Origin: Deroplatys truncata
Taxonomy: Eukaryota; Arthropoda; Insecta; Mantodea; Mantidae
Reading direction: 5' to 3'
Length of the DNA stretch: 64,000 bases
NCBI GenBank assembly: GCA_030765065.1
Contig: CM060975.1
Location: forward strand, 170,472,993-170,536,992
Part shown: piece by piece, positions 11,845 to 22,942 of the stretch
Layout of the letters: the number at the start of each line of letters is the position of its first letter
Numbering within the stretch: position 1 is the first letter of the stretch
The notes under the pieces: generated by a model
What the model was told of the DNA's origin: nothing
Databases searched by the model: none
Seen by the model: the letters and a program-made list of their open reading frames with translations, nothing else
Translations under genes and position numbers: made by a program

Positions 11845-12231
11845 GGCGGCGCCGTGGCCAAGTGTTTAGACCGCTCGTCTCCCACCGAGGCGGCCCGAGT
11901 TCAATCCCAGGGACCTGCATGTGGGATTTGTGGTGGACGAAGCGGCGTCTGGGCGGGTTTACTCCGGGTTCTCCGGTTTCCCCCGCCATTCATTCCACCA
12001 ACTGCTCCATCATCACCTTTCCTTTCATCCATTTCACCAACATTTCGTTTCATCTACTTCCTTCATCCCATACTAGGCATCGGGCTGATCAACCATCCTG
12101 GATGTTCTGTCTGATCCATGAGTGTCTGCTCCTTGACGGGCCTCTGACCCCAGGCACCCGCCTGTAAGTTTTTGGGGGGGGGGGGTGTAATCCTACATAA
12201 GAGGAGGGTAAACAGATAATAAATGAATGAA
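11845..12231 (+). mobile_element. SINE, type A, full length with 14-bp TSD
   Basis: A tRNA-derived retroposon. The head (GGCGGCGCCGTGGCCAAGTG) contains an A-box-like block and the B box CGAGTTCAATCCC. The body is pyrimidine-rich (CCGGTTTCCCCCGCC, CATTCCACC). A run of nine or more G precedes the end, and the tail is (AATG)n. A perfect 14-bp duplication, TATTTAAATGACTT, flanks it at 11831-11844 and 12232-12245, the mark of LINE-driven target-primed insertion. The 109- and 86-codon frames inside are SINE body and not genes. Confidence 0.9.
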
Positions 12232-12511
12232 TATTTAAATGACTTGTTTGTGTACTAAATATGCATGTTGTGCTCTAATGTGCTTATGCCTCTATCCCAA
12301 TTATTCTGCATGCTTTCTGGATGACATTTACATTCCTATAATTTCTTAGTTCTATTATCTTTTCTGTATATTATTATCTTCTGTTTTCATTTATTATTCT
12401 ATCTAATTCCTCATTCAATATTCATCGTTTTATATTTTAATCCTAATGCTTCCAATGCTGGTCTGTAATATTTTTTTATATCCCCATTATTTCTTTGCAG
12501 TCTGAATTATT

Positions 12512-13349
12512 GCTTTCTCTACTACGTATAGTAAGTAGGGGAAGTATTGTATTCCACCCAAAAATTCGATACCGAGATTTCACAGGAAATACATGTTTTG
12601 AGACCCCCTGAATACAAACAAAGCATTCTTGGAAACATGTCGGTGTGTGTGTCTGTGTGTGTGTCTGTGAACAGCATAACTCAGAAACGAACAGTCAGAT
12701 AAACACCAAACTTGGTATTTAGGTTCAGTATCTTCCAGGGATGCGACACGAAGGTTTTCAAGAAAATCCCCCAACCCAGACTACCCTTTACATGGAACAT
12801 TTTTCGAAAATTTTAATTTTCTCAAAAATGGCTTTAACGAATTTGATTAAAATATCATATGTTTAAGATATTGTCATGAGAAATGCAATATATATCTCGA
12901 ATTTTCTGGGAATGTCTTCAAACGTATTCTTCATTGTGAACGACTTTTGCATAACTGGTAAACCATAAGAGATAGAAAAAATGTTACTACATCAAAAATG
13001 TAGATCGCGTTAAAATACACAATTTATGTCACATACATTTCTTTTGTGGAGTGAACCGTTTTCGAGATATTGCTTGTTATTTCCTTAAAATTTTCAATAC
13101 TTATACTTTTTCTCAAATTCGTTATTCATTTTTTTATGTCCTGGACATGCAAAGAGAATGGAATGCGCCACATAGCAACCAGCTCTTAAAATATTTGACT
13201 CTCGCTTAAAACCTACCATATTCCCCTTGCATCTACAAGAAAAATACCAATAACATTGACATCTCGATTAACATGAAGCATATGGAGAATAAGCGTTTGT
13301 AAAAATAGTTTTTACAAGAGTAGAGAAAGTCTTGTGAGTGTAACACATA
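12512..13349 (+). repeat. ACTTTCTCTAC-family repeat, copy 4
   Basis: The best-preserved full-length plus copy. It starts CTTTCTCTACTACGTATAGT, has the GTGTGTGTGTCTGTGTGTGT core at about 12633-12667 and the AACAGCATAACTCAGAAACG block. It ends GAGTAGAGAAAGT, then CTTGTGAGTGTAACACATA. GTAGAGAAAGT is the inverted form of the left end but lies about 20-30 bp inside the right boundary. AACATGAAGC-type right third. Confidence 0.9.
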
Positions 13350-13441
13350 GATTTTTTTAGTAATGATTCCTATTCGGATATCAAGTATACCAATTTTGCA
13401 ATAAACTCGTCTTAACTGTAGATTCTTTTGTTTTGTAGTTG

Positions 13442-13615
13442 TTACTCCTTTTCTTCCTTCTTGCGAGTATGTTTATAGTTGCTAATCACCCGAAGTACTC
13501 TTGTATCTGTTTTAATAGGGTTATTAATGGAAGTAAATTGCGTTAATTCTTTCAGTATTATTTTAAATTCTTTCTCAGTGAATTGCAGTTTCTGGCTGAT
13601 TCTGTACTCTGACAT
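13442..13615 (-). CDS. 57-aa open frame, unknown, coding-like
   Basis: The minus-strand ATG at 13615 opens a 57-codon frame ending at a TAA (13442-13444). The product is lysine/glutamate-rich with a very basic end (start MSEYRISQKLQFTEKEF, end HTRKKEEKE). I do not recognise it. It lies just outside the right end of a repeat copy, much as the coding-like minus-strand fragment at 6848-7019 lies outside another. It may be a remnant of a mobile-element ORF, or chance in AT-rich DNA. Confidence 0.25.
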   Translation of the reverse strand: MSEYRISQKLQFTEKEFKIILKELTQFTSINNPIKTDTRVLRVISNYKHTRKKEEKE

Positions 13616-14019
13616 TAAAATCTGTTTATGGGATAATAATGAAATTTAATATTTTTATCTGTTTAACATTATTCTGTAACTGAAAGGGGATATATCATAC
13701 ATATTATACATTGTACATGCGAAAGGGGAACTACACATAAGAATTGTATAGCAATAGTTTAATTCACTGAATGTTAAAACATTCAACATGTAACTTTGTA
13801 CAGAGCTATTTGTAAGTAACGGGCGCTAGCTAATTGAATGGAATTCTTGGAACTCATAACGACCGTGCCTAGCACAGAGTGGTATGACGCTACATGATTG
13901 CGCTGAAGCGCAAGGTTCTGAAACCTAATATTTTCATACATGCTTGGGTAACGCGGCCAGGGCCAATGGGAAGCATCGTTACATTTTCAAACGTAGAAGA
14001 TAGCGTGGGTAGGCCATCC

Positions 14020-14027
14020 TATATAAG
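14020..14027 (+). promoter_or_regulatory. TATA box of the LTR
   Basis: TATATAAG, about 340 bp into the proposed LTR and about 210 bp before an AATAAA, fits an LTR promoter. AATAAA at 14231-14236 would be the matching polyadenylation signal. Confidence 0.5.
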
Positions 14028-14423
14028 ACCAGATTTTGCCGAGCAGGCACTCTTACTTATTACCAGGTCAGCGCAACAAGAAGTTACGCCACCGCAAGGT
14101 GCTACAAATGCACGTGGGTGCATATAAGGGTGGGGATGCGTGTGAAGATAGATAGGCTCCTGATAAATATTCAAGTGGTGGGATAAAGTAAATGGGAAAA
14201 GTTAGCCGCCCATATTTATTTAAATAATGGAATAAACATCAATTATAAAGGGAAAACTTGCAGTGTATTTTTTAACTTGCCTCACCCATTAGAACCTGAG
14301 ATAAAAGAGATTTAGCAATTAGGTAGGAATGGAATACTCAACTTCCGACGAGCATCACTAGCCGAGGAAGAAGAATACTACAACAGCCCGCTGCAAGAGT
14401 CGACCACCTTTTCCCGCTACAAA

Positions 14424-14434
14424 TGGCGCCCAAC
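14424..14434 (+). other. tRNA-Lys-type primer-binding site remnant
   Basis: TGGCGCCCAAC, two bases after the proposed LTR end. It matches the 3' end complement of tRNA-Lys used by many retroelements. It is cut after 11 bases by the second LTR-end copy. Confidence 0.65.
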
Positions 14435-14452
14435 CTTTTCCCGCTACATAAC

Positions 14453-16488
14453 ATAAGTAATTGTATTTATTTTATTACGCCCATCTTCTACTTCATATAT
14501 GGTATATATATGGCTTTAAATTTAAACCCTCTGAACATTGTCGTTTCACTAATAAAGGCATATATGTCTATTTTGAAGAAAGCCATTTTTAACAATTATT
14601 GCTGCTGCTGCTGTTTCGCTCTTTCATTCTGTGCAATTTCGCTTTAAGGAAGCATGTCATCGACCATTTTTGACCATTTAAATTTGTCCCTCGCTTGTCA
14701 TGTAGCTAGGACGTTTAACTTATTCCTTTTCATTTATTTTACCAGTTCAATGCATAGTGCTCCGATATTTCAAGTTCCGAATTCAAGGTAGAGTTTAACT
14801 ACAAAACGCATTTTATACTGCATTGGGGGGGGGCACAAACTGTATACTTGTAGTGTAGTGTTGAATTTTAACAGTAATGTCAGATTTACAAGTGGAGGTT
14901 ACCAGCCTGTAGCTGAATCCCTGTGCATGGGGAGCAATGAACTTTAATTTTCGTAAGAGTGTTTGGCCTCTAGAGAAGTTACTTTTAGCACGGCTAGCCA
15001 ATTTTCTATGTCCGTTGTAGGTCACGCTGTGGTGGTTTCCTTCTTGGCAATTGTGGTTATTTATCATTAGTAATGCAGGATAAATGTTGCGTAACCCAAG
15101 AAAATCACTAGGTGAATGTTGTCTTCGTGAAGTGAGAAGTGTTGAAGTTGTAATTCTTAGTTCAGTCGGCGAGTTACGAGGTCGTACTTTCCATTCCAGC
15201 TGCGGCATAGAATTTCTGGGTTCACGGCTGCAGTCGGCTGTGAGAAATATTGTTGAGCATGAAACTAGATGGATATCTCAAGGTGTACTCCATAAGAAGA
15301 CTTGCTAGAATGAAGGACACTAATGAACTTGAACTGATGATTTTTACTTTTAACTACCTTTGCAAGAAAATTTAAGTTGTTAACAATATCCCATTACAAT
15401 GTTCTCCTAGCGAGAATCTGACACTTTCCACCTTTGGACTTTGGATCATGATTTAATGCACACACTTTGTTCACTGGGGATTATTCGCTTCACGTAATAA
15501 ACTATTTTATTCGCGCACTCGACACTTCTTTGTTTCGACACGCACGGATTTCAGAACGCGGAATTGTTTCTCTGACACTAGTAAATTTTACGTCTACGTA
15601 ATCAACACAAATACTTCACTTGCAACACTAGTAAACTTAATCAAACCAATGTAATTACTCAGAGAACATAAGGAATATAGATAATACACTTACGTATTAT
15701 TAATAATACGTAACATAATATTATTTCCGTACCGAAAACTGCCTCAACTCATAGCTTGCCCTTTCCCGTTCCTCCAACATCTACATAGGTTTCTCTGATA
15801 TGAGCATTTGGTCACTGAGCACTTAACCCTCCCATCGCAGAAGGTGAAACCCCTCGGAGGGAATAATTTTTAGGAAGTACAATTTTATAAACGAGTGACC
15901 ATTCTTTTATTTTAAAGACTTCATGGAAACATTGTAGTAGCGTGGTACGGCTAACGTTGTACGGCTAATATTTGTATCGACTTGATTTTTAAATATTGCA
16001 CTATTGCCCTAAAGCAAAAAATTTATTATTTGGCTCAACATTTGTTGCAAATATTTATCATGCCTGAAATGAAAAAGAAAATTAAGTGTTTTACAAATAT
16101 TTTTATAATAAAAATAATTCATAGAATAGATGTGAATCTAAACTATAATGTGCACCTATCCAAGTCGTGTGGCTGCTACACACGTTCGTTTCTGAATTTA
16201 CTCAAATCAAACATCAGCTAAGTGTTGTTTCACACCTTCACATAAAAACTCAATTTGAAAATGCGTCTGATAATGTATCTGTTGCGATTAACATAGTGGA
16301 TTGTAAAATATGGAAATTATGGGTATACGAGTTAACTTGTATTTACATTAGAATATCGAGACTTATCTAAATATCGTTAACTTATCTAAAATATTTATTT
16401 TACCTCTACTTGTGAAAACACATTTTCAAATGGAAGAATTACAAACGTCTAACCAATACACTTTCGCCACTACACGTGCCTTTATTTT
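14453..16488. other. Intergenic-like DNA with one perfect palindrome
   Basis: No gene is supported. Frames of 131 (14813-15208, minus) and 74 codons (15084-15308, plus) overlap each other on opposite strands and resemble nothing I know. A perfect 24-bp palindrome lies at 15690-15713 (half-site TTACGTATTATT). Confidence 0.4.
15690..15713. repeat. Perfect 24-bp palindrome
   Basis: Half-site TTACGTATTATT is followed at once by its exact reverse complement, with no spacer. In DNA this AT-rich it may be chance, or a dimeric binding site or replication-slippage product. Confidence 0.8.
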
Positions 16489-16862
16489 ACTTTCTCTACA
16501 GCTTGCCTATAGTTAGTAGAATTTGTACCATTAAAAAATTAATATCGATATTTCGCCGGATCCGCTGAATCGAAAATAATATTTGTTAGAGAAAGGACCG
16601 TGTATGTAGTTGTGCCTATGTGCTCCCGAGGGCGTCTGAGAACAACATGACTTAAAACAGCATCCACCCCAAACAACTCTTCACAAGGAAAGTGTGTTTT
16701 CCTTTTTATCTTGAGAATACAATAATATTAAAATATCAAATGTATAAAATACTTGAATATCTTGAATTTTCTGTGAGGAATATTACTTTTCATTCTCATT
16801 TAATTTTATGTAATTTATATACTTTAAAAGACAAAAGCTTAACAGTTCTTATCAAATAACCC
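16489..16862 (+). repeat. ACTTTCTCTAC-family repeat, copy 5, degenerate
   Basis: Begins ACTTTCTCTACAG at 16489. It keeps ATCGATATTTCGCCGGATCC-like and AACATGACTTAAAACAGCA-like blocks and TTGAATTTTCTGTGAGGAAT in the right order, but with many losses. It is shorter than other copies; the right end is missing. Confidence 0.6.
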
Positions 16863-16943
16863 TTCCCGAACCGCTACATCACTTAAATATCTCAATTTGA
16901 GCTATTATGTGACATTTTCCGCGTTAGCTCATTAGTAATAAAA

Positions 16944-17180
16944 CATCTGATGTGTTACATTCACATTACTTTCTCTAACCTCTATCTTTATTAGTAGGTA
17001 TACAAACTATTTTTACTAAAGCTTGTTACTTTTATTCTTACTACATTTTATTCCAAATAAAACTTTATAGGAATAGGTACATTACACATTTAATTATAAA
17101 TATAAAGAGAACAGTAATAGTCTAATGTTTAAGATCTCGACGCTAAATGCTGGTCTTAAAGTTCCACACTGTTTCCAAAT
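16944..17180 (-). repeat. ACTTTCTCTAC-family repeat, copy 6, right part
   Basis: Reverse-oriented right-end piece: TCTGATGTGTTACATTCACA, TACTTTCTCTAACC, ATTAGTAGGTATACAAAC and GACGCTAAATGCTGG follow in family order, then similarity stops. Together with copy 5 it forms a left-end/right-end inverted pair like the one near 1.7-2.6 kb. Confidence 0.65.
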
Positions 17181-19171
17181 TTTGTTTTGGAATTACAAAA
17201 CAATTACTGTTTCTATAATGGTTTTGGAAGCTTAAAGAAATTAGCAGAATCCTTCTAGATTCCGATGGTGATTTGAAATTATCATTAGTTTATTGCCCGA
17301 TTTAAGTTTTGTCCTATCATTTTGTGTGATGCCCATAAGTACGTATACATTTTGCGAATATGAGAAATAAGCTAGAACCAGAAACAAAAGCTTGTATGCC
17401 ACAGTTTTATCAGTTGGGGTTGTTTAAGAAAGGGTGTGTAGGAATAACTTGCAAAATTGTTCACTTGTATTATTTAAATGTTGAATATGTAATGTTTTAT
17501 TGCTGGTGTATGCATAAATGATTATATTATAGAACATATTTGGACATTTCTTAGTGTATAATAGGCAAATATAGTGGGTATTTGCATGGATATTTTCGGA
17601 TTATTAGTGCATATAATTCTCAACAGCAGTTACTACACAGGCAACTAGTTACTAGCATCTGTCACACAACGCAGTGCAAGACCTTAAACTTTACACTGAA
17701 TACAGCTAGTGAATAACGAAGTAAATCCAAGCGACAGATGTTCGTTATATGCTATCTTTGCGGTTCTTTCAAATGGTCAGGGTAATGTGCTGTTGTAAAC
17801 TCTCTGAAAATAATCTATACCGGAGTGGAAAATGCCTTTAATCACCATGTTCATCATCTCTATCATCGTCATCATACCGTTATTTCTAATACAACAAACA
17901 TGGCTTCCGACTTGTTCTTACTAATTTTGTTCAGTCTCTACGTGCTCTAATCTAGTGGGTTTTATCAGTAACATGATCAGGAGAGTTTCTGAAAGGGAGT
18001 GAAATTTTCATTTTCAATGAAACTTTGCACGGGAAGCGAACAGAGCACGTACAGTAAGACTCCCTTGAGGTCATCAGGATCCCAAAAGGTATTTGTGACT
18101 TTATTGGCTCGCTGCCTCGGTAAGCACGGGTTCAATTTCCTTGGAGAGCTCTTTGCACCACCTCCGCTTTAATCAGGCACTGACGTCACTTACGTCATGA
18201 CTAAGACGGCTATGCTCATCAGGAGTGAAAATCCAGTCTTTTAATCGAAGTTAACATTAGAAAACAAAGACTTTATTAAGGACAAGTGCAAAATGTACTA
18301 CAAAAATCGCCAAAGGAGCCAAGTTTTAAATCCATTTGATATACTTCCAGTTTTGCGCAGCTCTTAAATTTATTTTTTATTATGAAATTCAAATTCAATT
18401 TCCGTTTATGATACACAGACATATTTTAAGAATCGCATCCTGAGACTTTGGTCACTGTCTTTTTCCTGTGGCCTGACCATTTTTGTTGTTCCTACACAAG
18501 AGCAAGTCAGTTGTTTGCAATAATTAATTCTTATATGCACGGTATACGGTATAGAGAGTTTGGGGTTATAATGCATATTAATATTTTACAAACGTTTGAA
18601 AAATCTCTTCTTTGGCAGATGTGCACAGAAAATATTTGAAATACCTGTATAAGACTTGAGTTGTAATTCAACCAAAGAAAAGGCGAGAAGAAATAAAATT
18701 ATGAGCTATTTATCCACAATTTACCCTTGTGTGATATTAATTTCCTCTTTCAATTATAGACGTATCAGCATGGATGCCATTCTGTGACAATTTCCTCAAA
18801 TGTGACTGCGTATTTTGGAATCATGATCTTCTATCTCTGCCTTATCTAAAATTACTCCGTATTGATAGAGGCAATAAACTCTTATGACAGTGTCTAGAAT
18901 AAATAGAGATAATGTGAAGTTATACAGTTGCACCCAAACAACTGATAGAAAAACAAATGAAATGATAAGCGTAAATGAATTTCTACTAACCTTTGAAGCT
19001 TCAGCTTTAAAATAATCTTATTATAGGTTGTATTATCGTTCTTAGTCCTGATGGATCATAAAAAATAAATTGTGTTCGTAAATCCGGAGCTCTTATCACC
19101 ATTTTGTAATTATGACAGTCGATAATATCCCTAGTTTAAAATCAATAGACATCGTGTTAAAACCAATATTA
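17181..19171. other. Intergenic-like DNA, possible SINE trace
   Basis: No gene is supported. Near 18105-18170 a stretch (GCTCGCTGCCTCGGTAAGCA, GGGTTCAATTTCC) looks like a worn tRNA-type SINE head with a B box, but ends and tail are not visible. Confidence 0.35.
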
Positions 19172-19294
19172 TACAGTGCGTTCGTGTTATGCCAAGGCCG
19201 AGGATCGAGCGAATGCCTGCTCCGCACACAGTCTACTACAGTGCGGGGTTTTCTGTTCCGTAACTCCTGCATTACTTACTCACGAGTGTTGGTA

Positions 19295-19349
<55 letters not shown>
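19295..19349. repeat. Compound (AC)n-(AT)n microsatellite
   Basis: (AC)n followed by roughly 22 AT units, inside the transposon at the 3' side of the transposase remnant. Open frames reading IYIYIY on both strands here are artefacts of this run. Confidence 0.95.
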
Positions 19350-19351
<2 letters not shown>

Positions 19352-19354
19352 GAG

Positions 19355-19715
19355 TACTAACCTTGTTATAAATGTTGCGAAAGTGGTGTCCATCTGCACG
19401 AAGACATCCTTGACATCGCTGGATGAAATTACCATTTACACACATAAGTTCTTCTTGCATAATGTTCATAATTTCTGCTTTTATATTCTCTTTAAGTTCG
19501 TCTATGTTTTGGGGATTGTTCCTAAAAACTTTATTTTTTAGCGTTTATCGACCCCGTTTATTGACTAAACATCTCATAGTGTCTCTACCCGTAACTGGAT
19601 AACTAGGAAATTGCTACTAAAGGTGTCTACACACCTGTCTACATGATTCAGTTTTCACGTACGTATCGTGCATAAAAATACGCTGTTCAAACGTGAATTT
19701 ATTGGCAGCATTTCG
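19355..19715 (-). pseudogene. Transposase N- and C-termini fused in frame
   Basis: Reading leftwards from about 19715, the frame gives NKFTFEQRIFMHDTYVKTES and, after two adjacent stops, QFPSYPVTGRDTMRCLVNK. This is the layout of the N-terminal helix-turn-helix (DUF4817) of insect IS630-like transposases (f..eQR.f....Y..t.S...v...F...FP..p.p...ti..lv.Kf). After one more stop it continues in the same frame with LKNKVFRNNPQNIDELKENI and ends GCLRADGHHFRNIYN. That matches the C-terminal stretch after the last catalytic residue in this group (vy.nnP.ti.eLK..I...C....G.HF). The catalytic domain between is missing, with the join near 19555. Three in-frame stops make it dead. Assignment is from motif recognition only. 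Confidence 0.65.
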
Positions 19716-19946
19716 TGGACTAACAAGAGAATAACATGCCTAAGGAAATCACCCACAATACACGCATTGTCGAAACACTTCACAACACGAAAACAAAGCA
19801 ACGACTGAGACAGCTCACAGCTGATAAATGTACCCTTGAGCGTCCTGCGCCGCTTCTATGCAGTGGCATAATACCGTAGTCACTGCCGTCTCGGCCGATA
19901 CACATATAAGGCGGTTGTGGCCTTGCCATAAAACGAAGGCACTGTA

Positions 19947-21137
19947 TATGCGTTTTACGGGTGGACTAAGCATGTTACCTGAGCAAACAACAAATTAACA
20001 GGATGGGTTTTGCTGTATAAACAAAAACTTGAAACGCAGCACCCTAAACGATAAGGCTCATACGAACAAATCGGCAACAACATAGTGGATTTGGCCTCAG
20101 TATATAACGTGTTAGAACTAATAACTTCGTTTCTTTTAGACTTCATTTGTTTCTGAAACTGTCCTTTTATAACTTTTGACATACGTGCCACACACAAACA
20201 CATACAGCTTTTAAAAATGTAATACTAGCACTAAAGAATAAAGATATGAACCAGAGTAAGTCAAGATGCTGGATGGTAATTGTACACTCGTTTCACTCGT
20301 ATATAGCATATGTTTCCTAAACCATTTCGTGAATGGTCTTCTTCCTTGCCCTTGGTGCTTAAGGGCACACAGGTGTGAGAAGTATTAAAATATTTTTAAT
20401 TTCCATCTAACTTAACACAACAAACATTCACAATTACAATAACTGGTTCATGTATGTTCTTAGTTCAAATGTTCTTAAACAGTTATTCAAACATGGTAAC
20501 CTTAGAAATTCATTCCCACAACACATTCAGGAGAAAAAGTCTGTCAAAAACATTTTTCTTTTTTTCTTGTTGATACATTTTCTTACTTGTATTGGCTGGT
20601 AAACAAACTGAGAAATAATGGAGGTTAGAACAAGAGATTTATTAAAATGAAATGCTCTAGAACAGTTCCTGATGAAAGAAAAGAACTTCAAGGTTTATTT
20701 AGCTCGTATTCTCACTTCCTAAAAATTAAGCTTGTGATACTCCTTTCTCCGAATCCTTAGAAAGACAGGGTTGGAGCTAGATTGCAACAATACTTTCTCT
20801 ATCTTAAATTGAAACCTTGATGTAGATTAAAATTTTGCGAAAATTACAGAGATATGAAAACCTTCAAAATTATACAGTCTATACAATAACTTACAAAATT
20901 AATTTTTACCGAAAAGGCTGCTGGAGTCTTAAAGGATTAGTCTAACATAATCACGTTTACTTTATGGTGGCCAAAATAAATAATATTTGGTCTACTTCTA
21001 TTTGGGTGACGAAAAAGGTATACCTCCTAACTTTCTGTATCTTAAAAGTAGTGATCTCCCTATTTAATTAAATTGAGATTTCTACGGCACACTTGTGATT
21101 ATATATTTATGTATAAGTTAGTGAACATCAAGAAAAA
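19947..21137. other. Intergenic-like DNA, nothing recognised
   Basis: No coding region, RNA gene or repeat boundary that I can support. An ACTTTCTCTATC at about 20791 recalls the repeat family end, but the following sequence does not match it. Confidence 0.4.
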
Positions 21138-22149
21138 CTCTGATGCGTTGACTCGTTGATACTTTCTGTACCTTTCCACAAACTATTTTTACAAGCATTT
21201 CCTCTCCAACTACTCATGTTAATCTTATTGATAATGTTCTTGTAGATGCAAGGGGAATATGGTAGGCTTTAAGCGATAATCAAATCTTGCATGATCTTAT
21301 CCTTATGTGAAGCATTCCATTCTCTTTGTATGACTGGGAAATAAAAAATAATAATACTCACGAATTTACATTTGAGAAAAGGTACAAGTATCGGAAAATT
21401 CAAACAGATGACAAGGAATTCTCTGAAATGGATCACTGGACAAAAAAAAATTATATGACATAAATTATGTGTTTTAACATATCTACATTTGTTGTGTAGT
21501 AACATTTTTGTCTACCCTAACGGTTTACCAGTTATGCGAAAGTAATTAAGAATGAAGAGGGCTTCTGGGGGCCTTCCCAGAAAATTCAAGATATACGCTT
21601 CGTTTGTCATGAAGATAGCTTAAAAATGCGATATTTTAATCAAAATCGTTACAGCCATTTTTAAGAAAATAAATTCGAAAAAAAAGTTCATGTAAAGTGT
21701 AGTATGGGGTGGGGATTTTCTTTGCTAGTCTTAATTGGTTCATTTAAAGTGAATTTACAGCATTTATCCGATACATCCGATTCCGTATATTATCAAATAC
21801 TCATAAGCCCAGTGATCAAATATATCAATATAAATACCTACTGGCTTTAGGTATCCTGGTATTGAATAAAATCCTGACCCACTTCTGTGCTGTGAATATA
21901 GCGTATCTGCCTCTGGAAGATACTAAATTCAAATGCTAATTTTGGTATTTATCTGGCATTTCGTTTTTGAGTTAGTCTGTTTACAGACATACAGGTAAAC
22001 AGACGCACACACAAACACTCGGACATGTTTCCAAAAATACTTTATTTGGATTGAGGGAACCTCAAAACATGTATTTCCAGTAAAATCTCCGTATCGAACT
22101 TTGAGTGCAATCCAATACTTCCCCTACTTACTGTACGTAGTAGAGATAG
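21138..22149 (-). repeat. ACTTTCTCTAC-family repeat, copy 7, interrupted
   Basis: Reverse copy from TCTGATGCGTTGACTCGTTG to CTGTACGTAGTAGAGATAG. The AACATGAAGC-type right third appears as CTACTCATGTTAATC. At 21724-21913 a 190-bp foreign segment sits between GGGGATTTTCTT and TGGAAGATAC, where other copies have only about 20 bp. The microsatellite is the short run ACGCACACACAAACACTC. Confidence 0.85.
21724..21913 (+). repeat. 190-bp dispersed duplicate, copy a
   Basis: Starts GCTAGTCTTAATTGGTTCAT and ends GCGTATCTGCCTC. It is about 90 percent identical over its whole length to 22753-22942, same orientation, 1029 bp apart. It lies inside a repeat copy, so it moved here after that repeat inserted. 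I see no inverted repeats or clear target duplication. Confidence 0.85.
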
Positions 22150-22752
22150 CAAAAGGATAGAGGAAAATCAGAAAACTTCTTTTGAAAGGGCAAAAGTGTT
22201 TATACTTTAGATAAAGCAGCAGCAAGGCCCACCTAAATAAGATAGTTCTGTAGTTCATGGAGTCTTATTTGGGAACCATGGTCATGCATTTTCACAAACT
22301 TAAAGGGCGGATAGTAACCTTAGATTTTTTTGTGGATAACAAAGAGTTTCAAAACTATTTTCACCGACATTTCGGAAACATTACAGCACCGCATCATCGT
22401 TACAAACTGCCAAAAGCCCTTTGAAATAAGAAGTGAATTCCCTGCAGAAGACAGTATTAGCCTGAAATTAAATTATCTGCTGCATATGCTCCAGTGTGCA
22501 GATGTGACAGCCGTTTAATTGGACTCCTGGGGTGCGCAATAAATGTTTGTTCGCTTCAGATCATTCCTGTTTAGTAGACCATTACAAATATTCCGATGCG
22601 CACTAAATTATATGGTTCTCTGATACGTACGGATATCCACAGGAAAACGATCCACCCCTATAATGGAAGCACTACAAGGATTGAGGTGAATGTTTAGATC
22701 TTTCTTAGAAATCATTTGCACGTAGATATGTCCAATTCAAGTTATAGACTGT
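22150..22752 (+). other. Unassigned DNA with 62-codon frame
   Basis: A 62-codon frame at 22330-22518 (MWITKSFKTIFTDISETLQH...) and a neighbouring frame with FFVDNKEFQNYFHRHFG look faintly protein-like but match no family I know. I do not call a gene. Confidence 0.3.
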
Positions 22753-22942
22753 GCTAGTCTTAATTGGTTCATTAAAAGTGAATTTACAGCATTTATCCGA
22801 GACATCCGATTCCGTATACTATCAAATACTCATGAGCCAAGTGATCAATTATATCAATATAATTACCCACTGGCTTTCTGTATCCTGGTATTGAAAAAAA
22901 TACTGGCCCACTTCTGTGCTGTGAATATAGCGTATCTGCCTC
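22753..22942 (+). repeat. 190-bp dispersed duplicate, copy b
   Basis: Partner of 21724-21913. Its last 15-20 bp run into the head of the adjacent SINE (22920-23140), so the duplicated block straddles the SINE's 5' boundary. This copy is in a plausible native setting and may be the donor. Confidence 0.8.

Larger units (their letters stand above)
13681..14448 (+). mobile_element. LTR with leftover primer-binding site
   Basis: Proposed LTR of 741 bp from TGAAAGGGGA at 13681 to CCCGCTACA at 14421, followed by AATGGCGCCCAAC and a second copy of CTTTTCCCGCTACA ending at 14448. TAAC flanks the whole unit (13677-13680 and 14449-14452), consistent with a 4-bp target duplication. TGGCGCCCAAC is the start of the classic tRNA-Lys primer-binding site of retroelements. 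A TATA box and an AATAAA signal lie at suitable places within the LTR. The structure reads as LTR, PBS, then the last 14 bp of a second LTR, with the interior lost. The left boundary rests on the TG and the 4-bp match alone. Confidence 0.55.
19174..19944 (-). mobile_element. Second internally deleted IS630/mariner-type transposon
   Basis: A 771-bp element with 26-bp terminal inverted repeats matching at 23 positions. The left begins CAGTGCGTTCGTGTTATGCC; the right, read inward, begins CAGTGCCTTCGTTTTATGGC. TA flanks both sides (19172-19173 and 19945-19946). On the minus strand it carries the start and end of a DUF4817-type transposase fused in one frame. Its inverted repeats differ from those of the 8.3-kb element, so it is a separate family that lost its catalytic core in the same way. 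Confidence 0.8.

Noticed and set aside
19272-19469. Protein with IY repeats
   Set aside because: The repeat is the translated (AT)n microsatellite; only the part after it is real transposase remnant.
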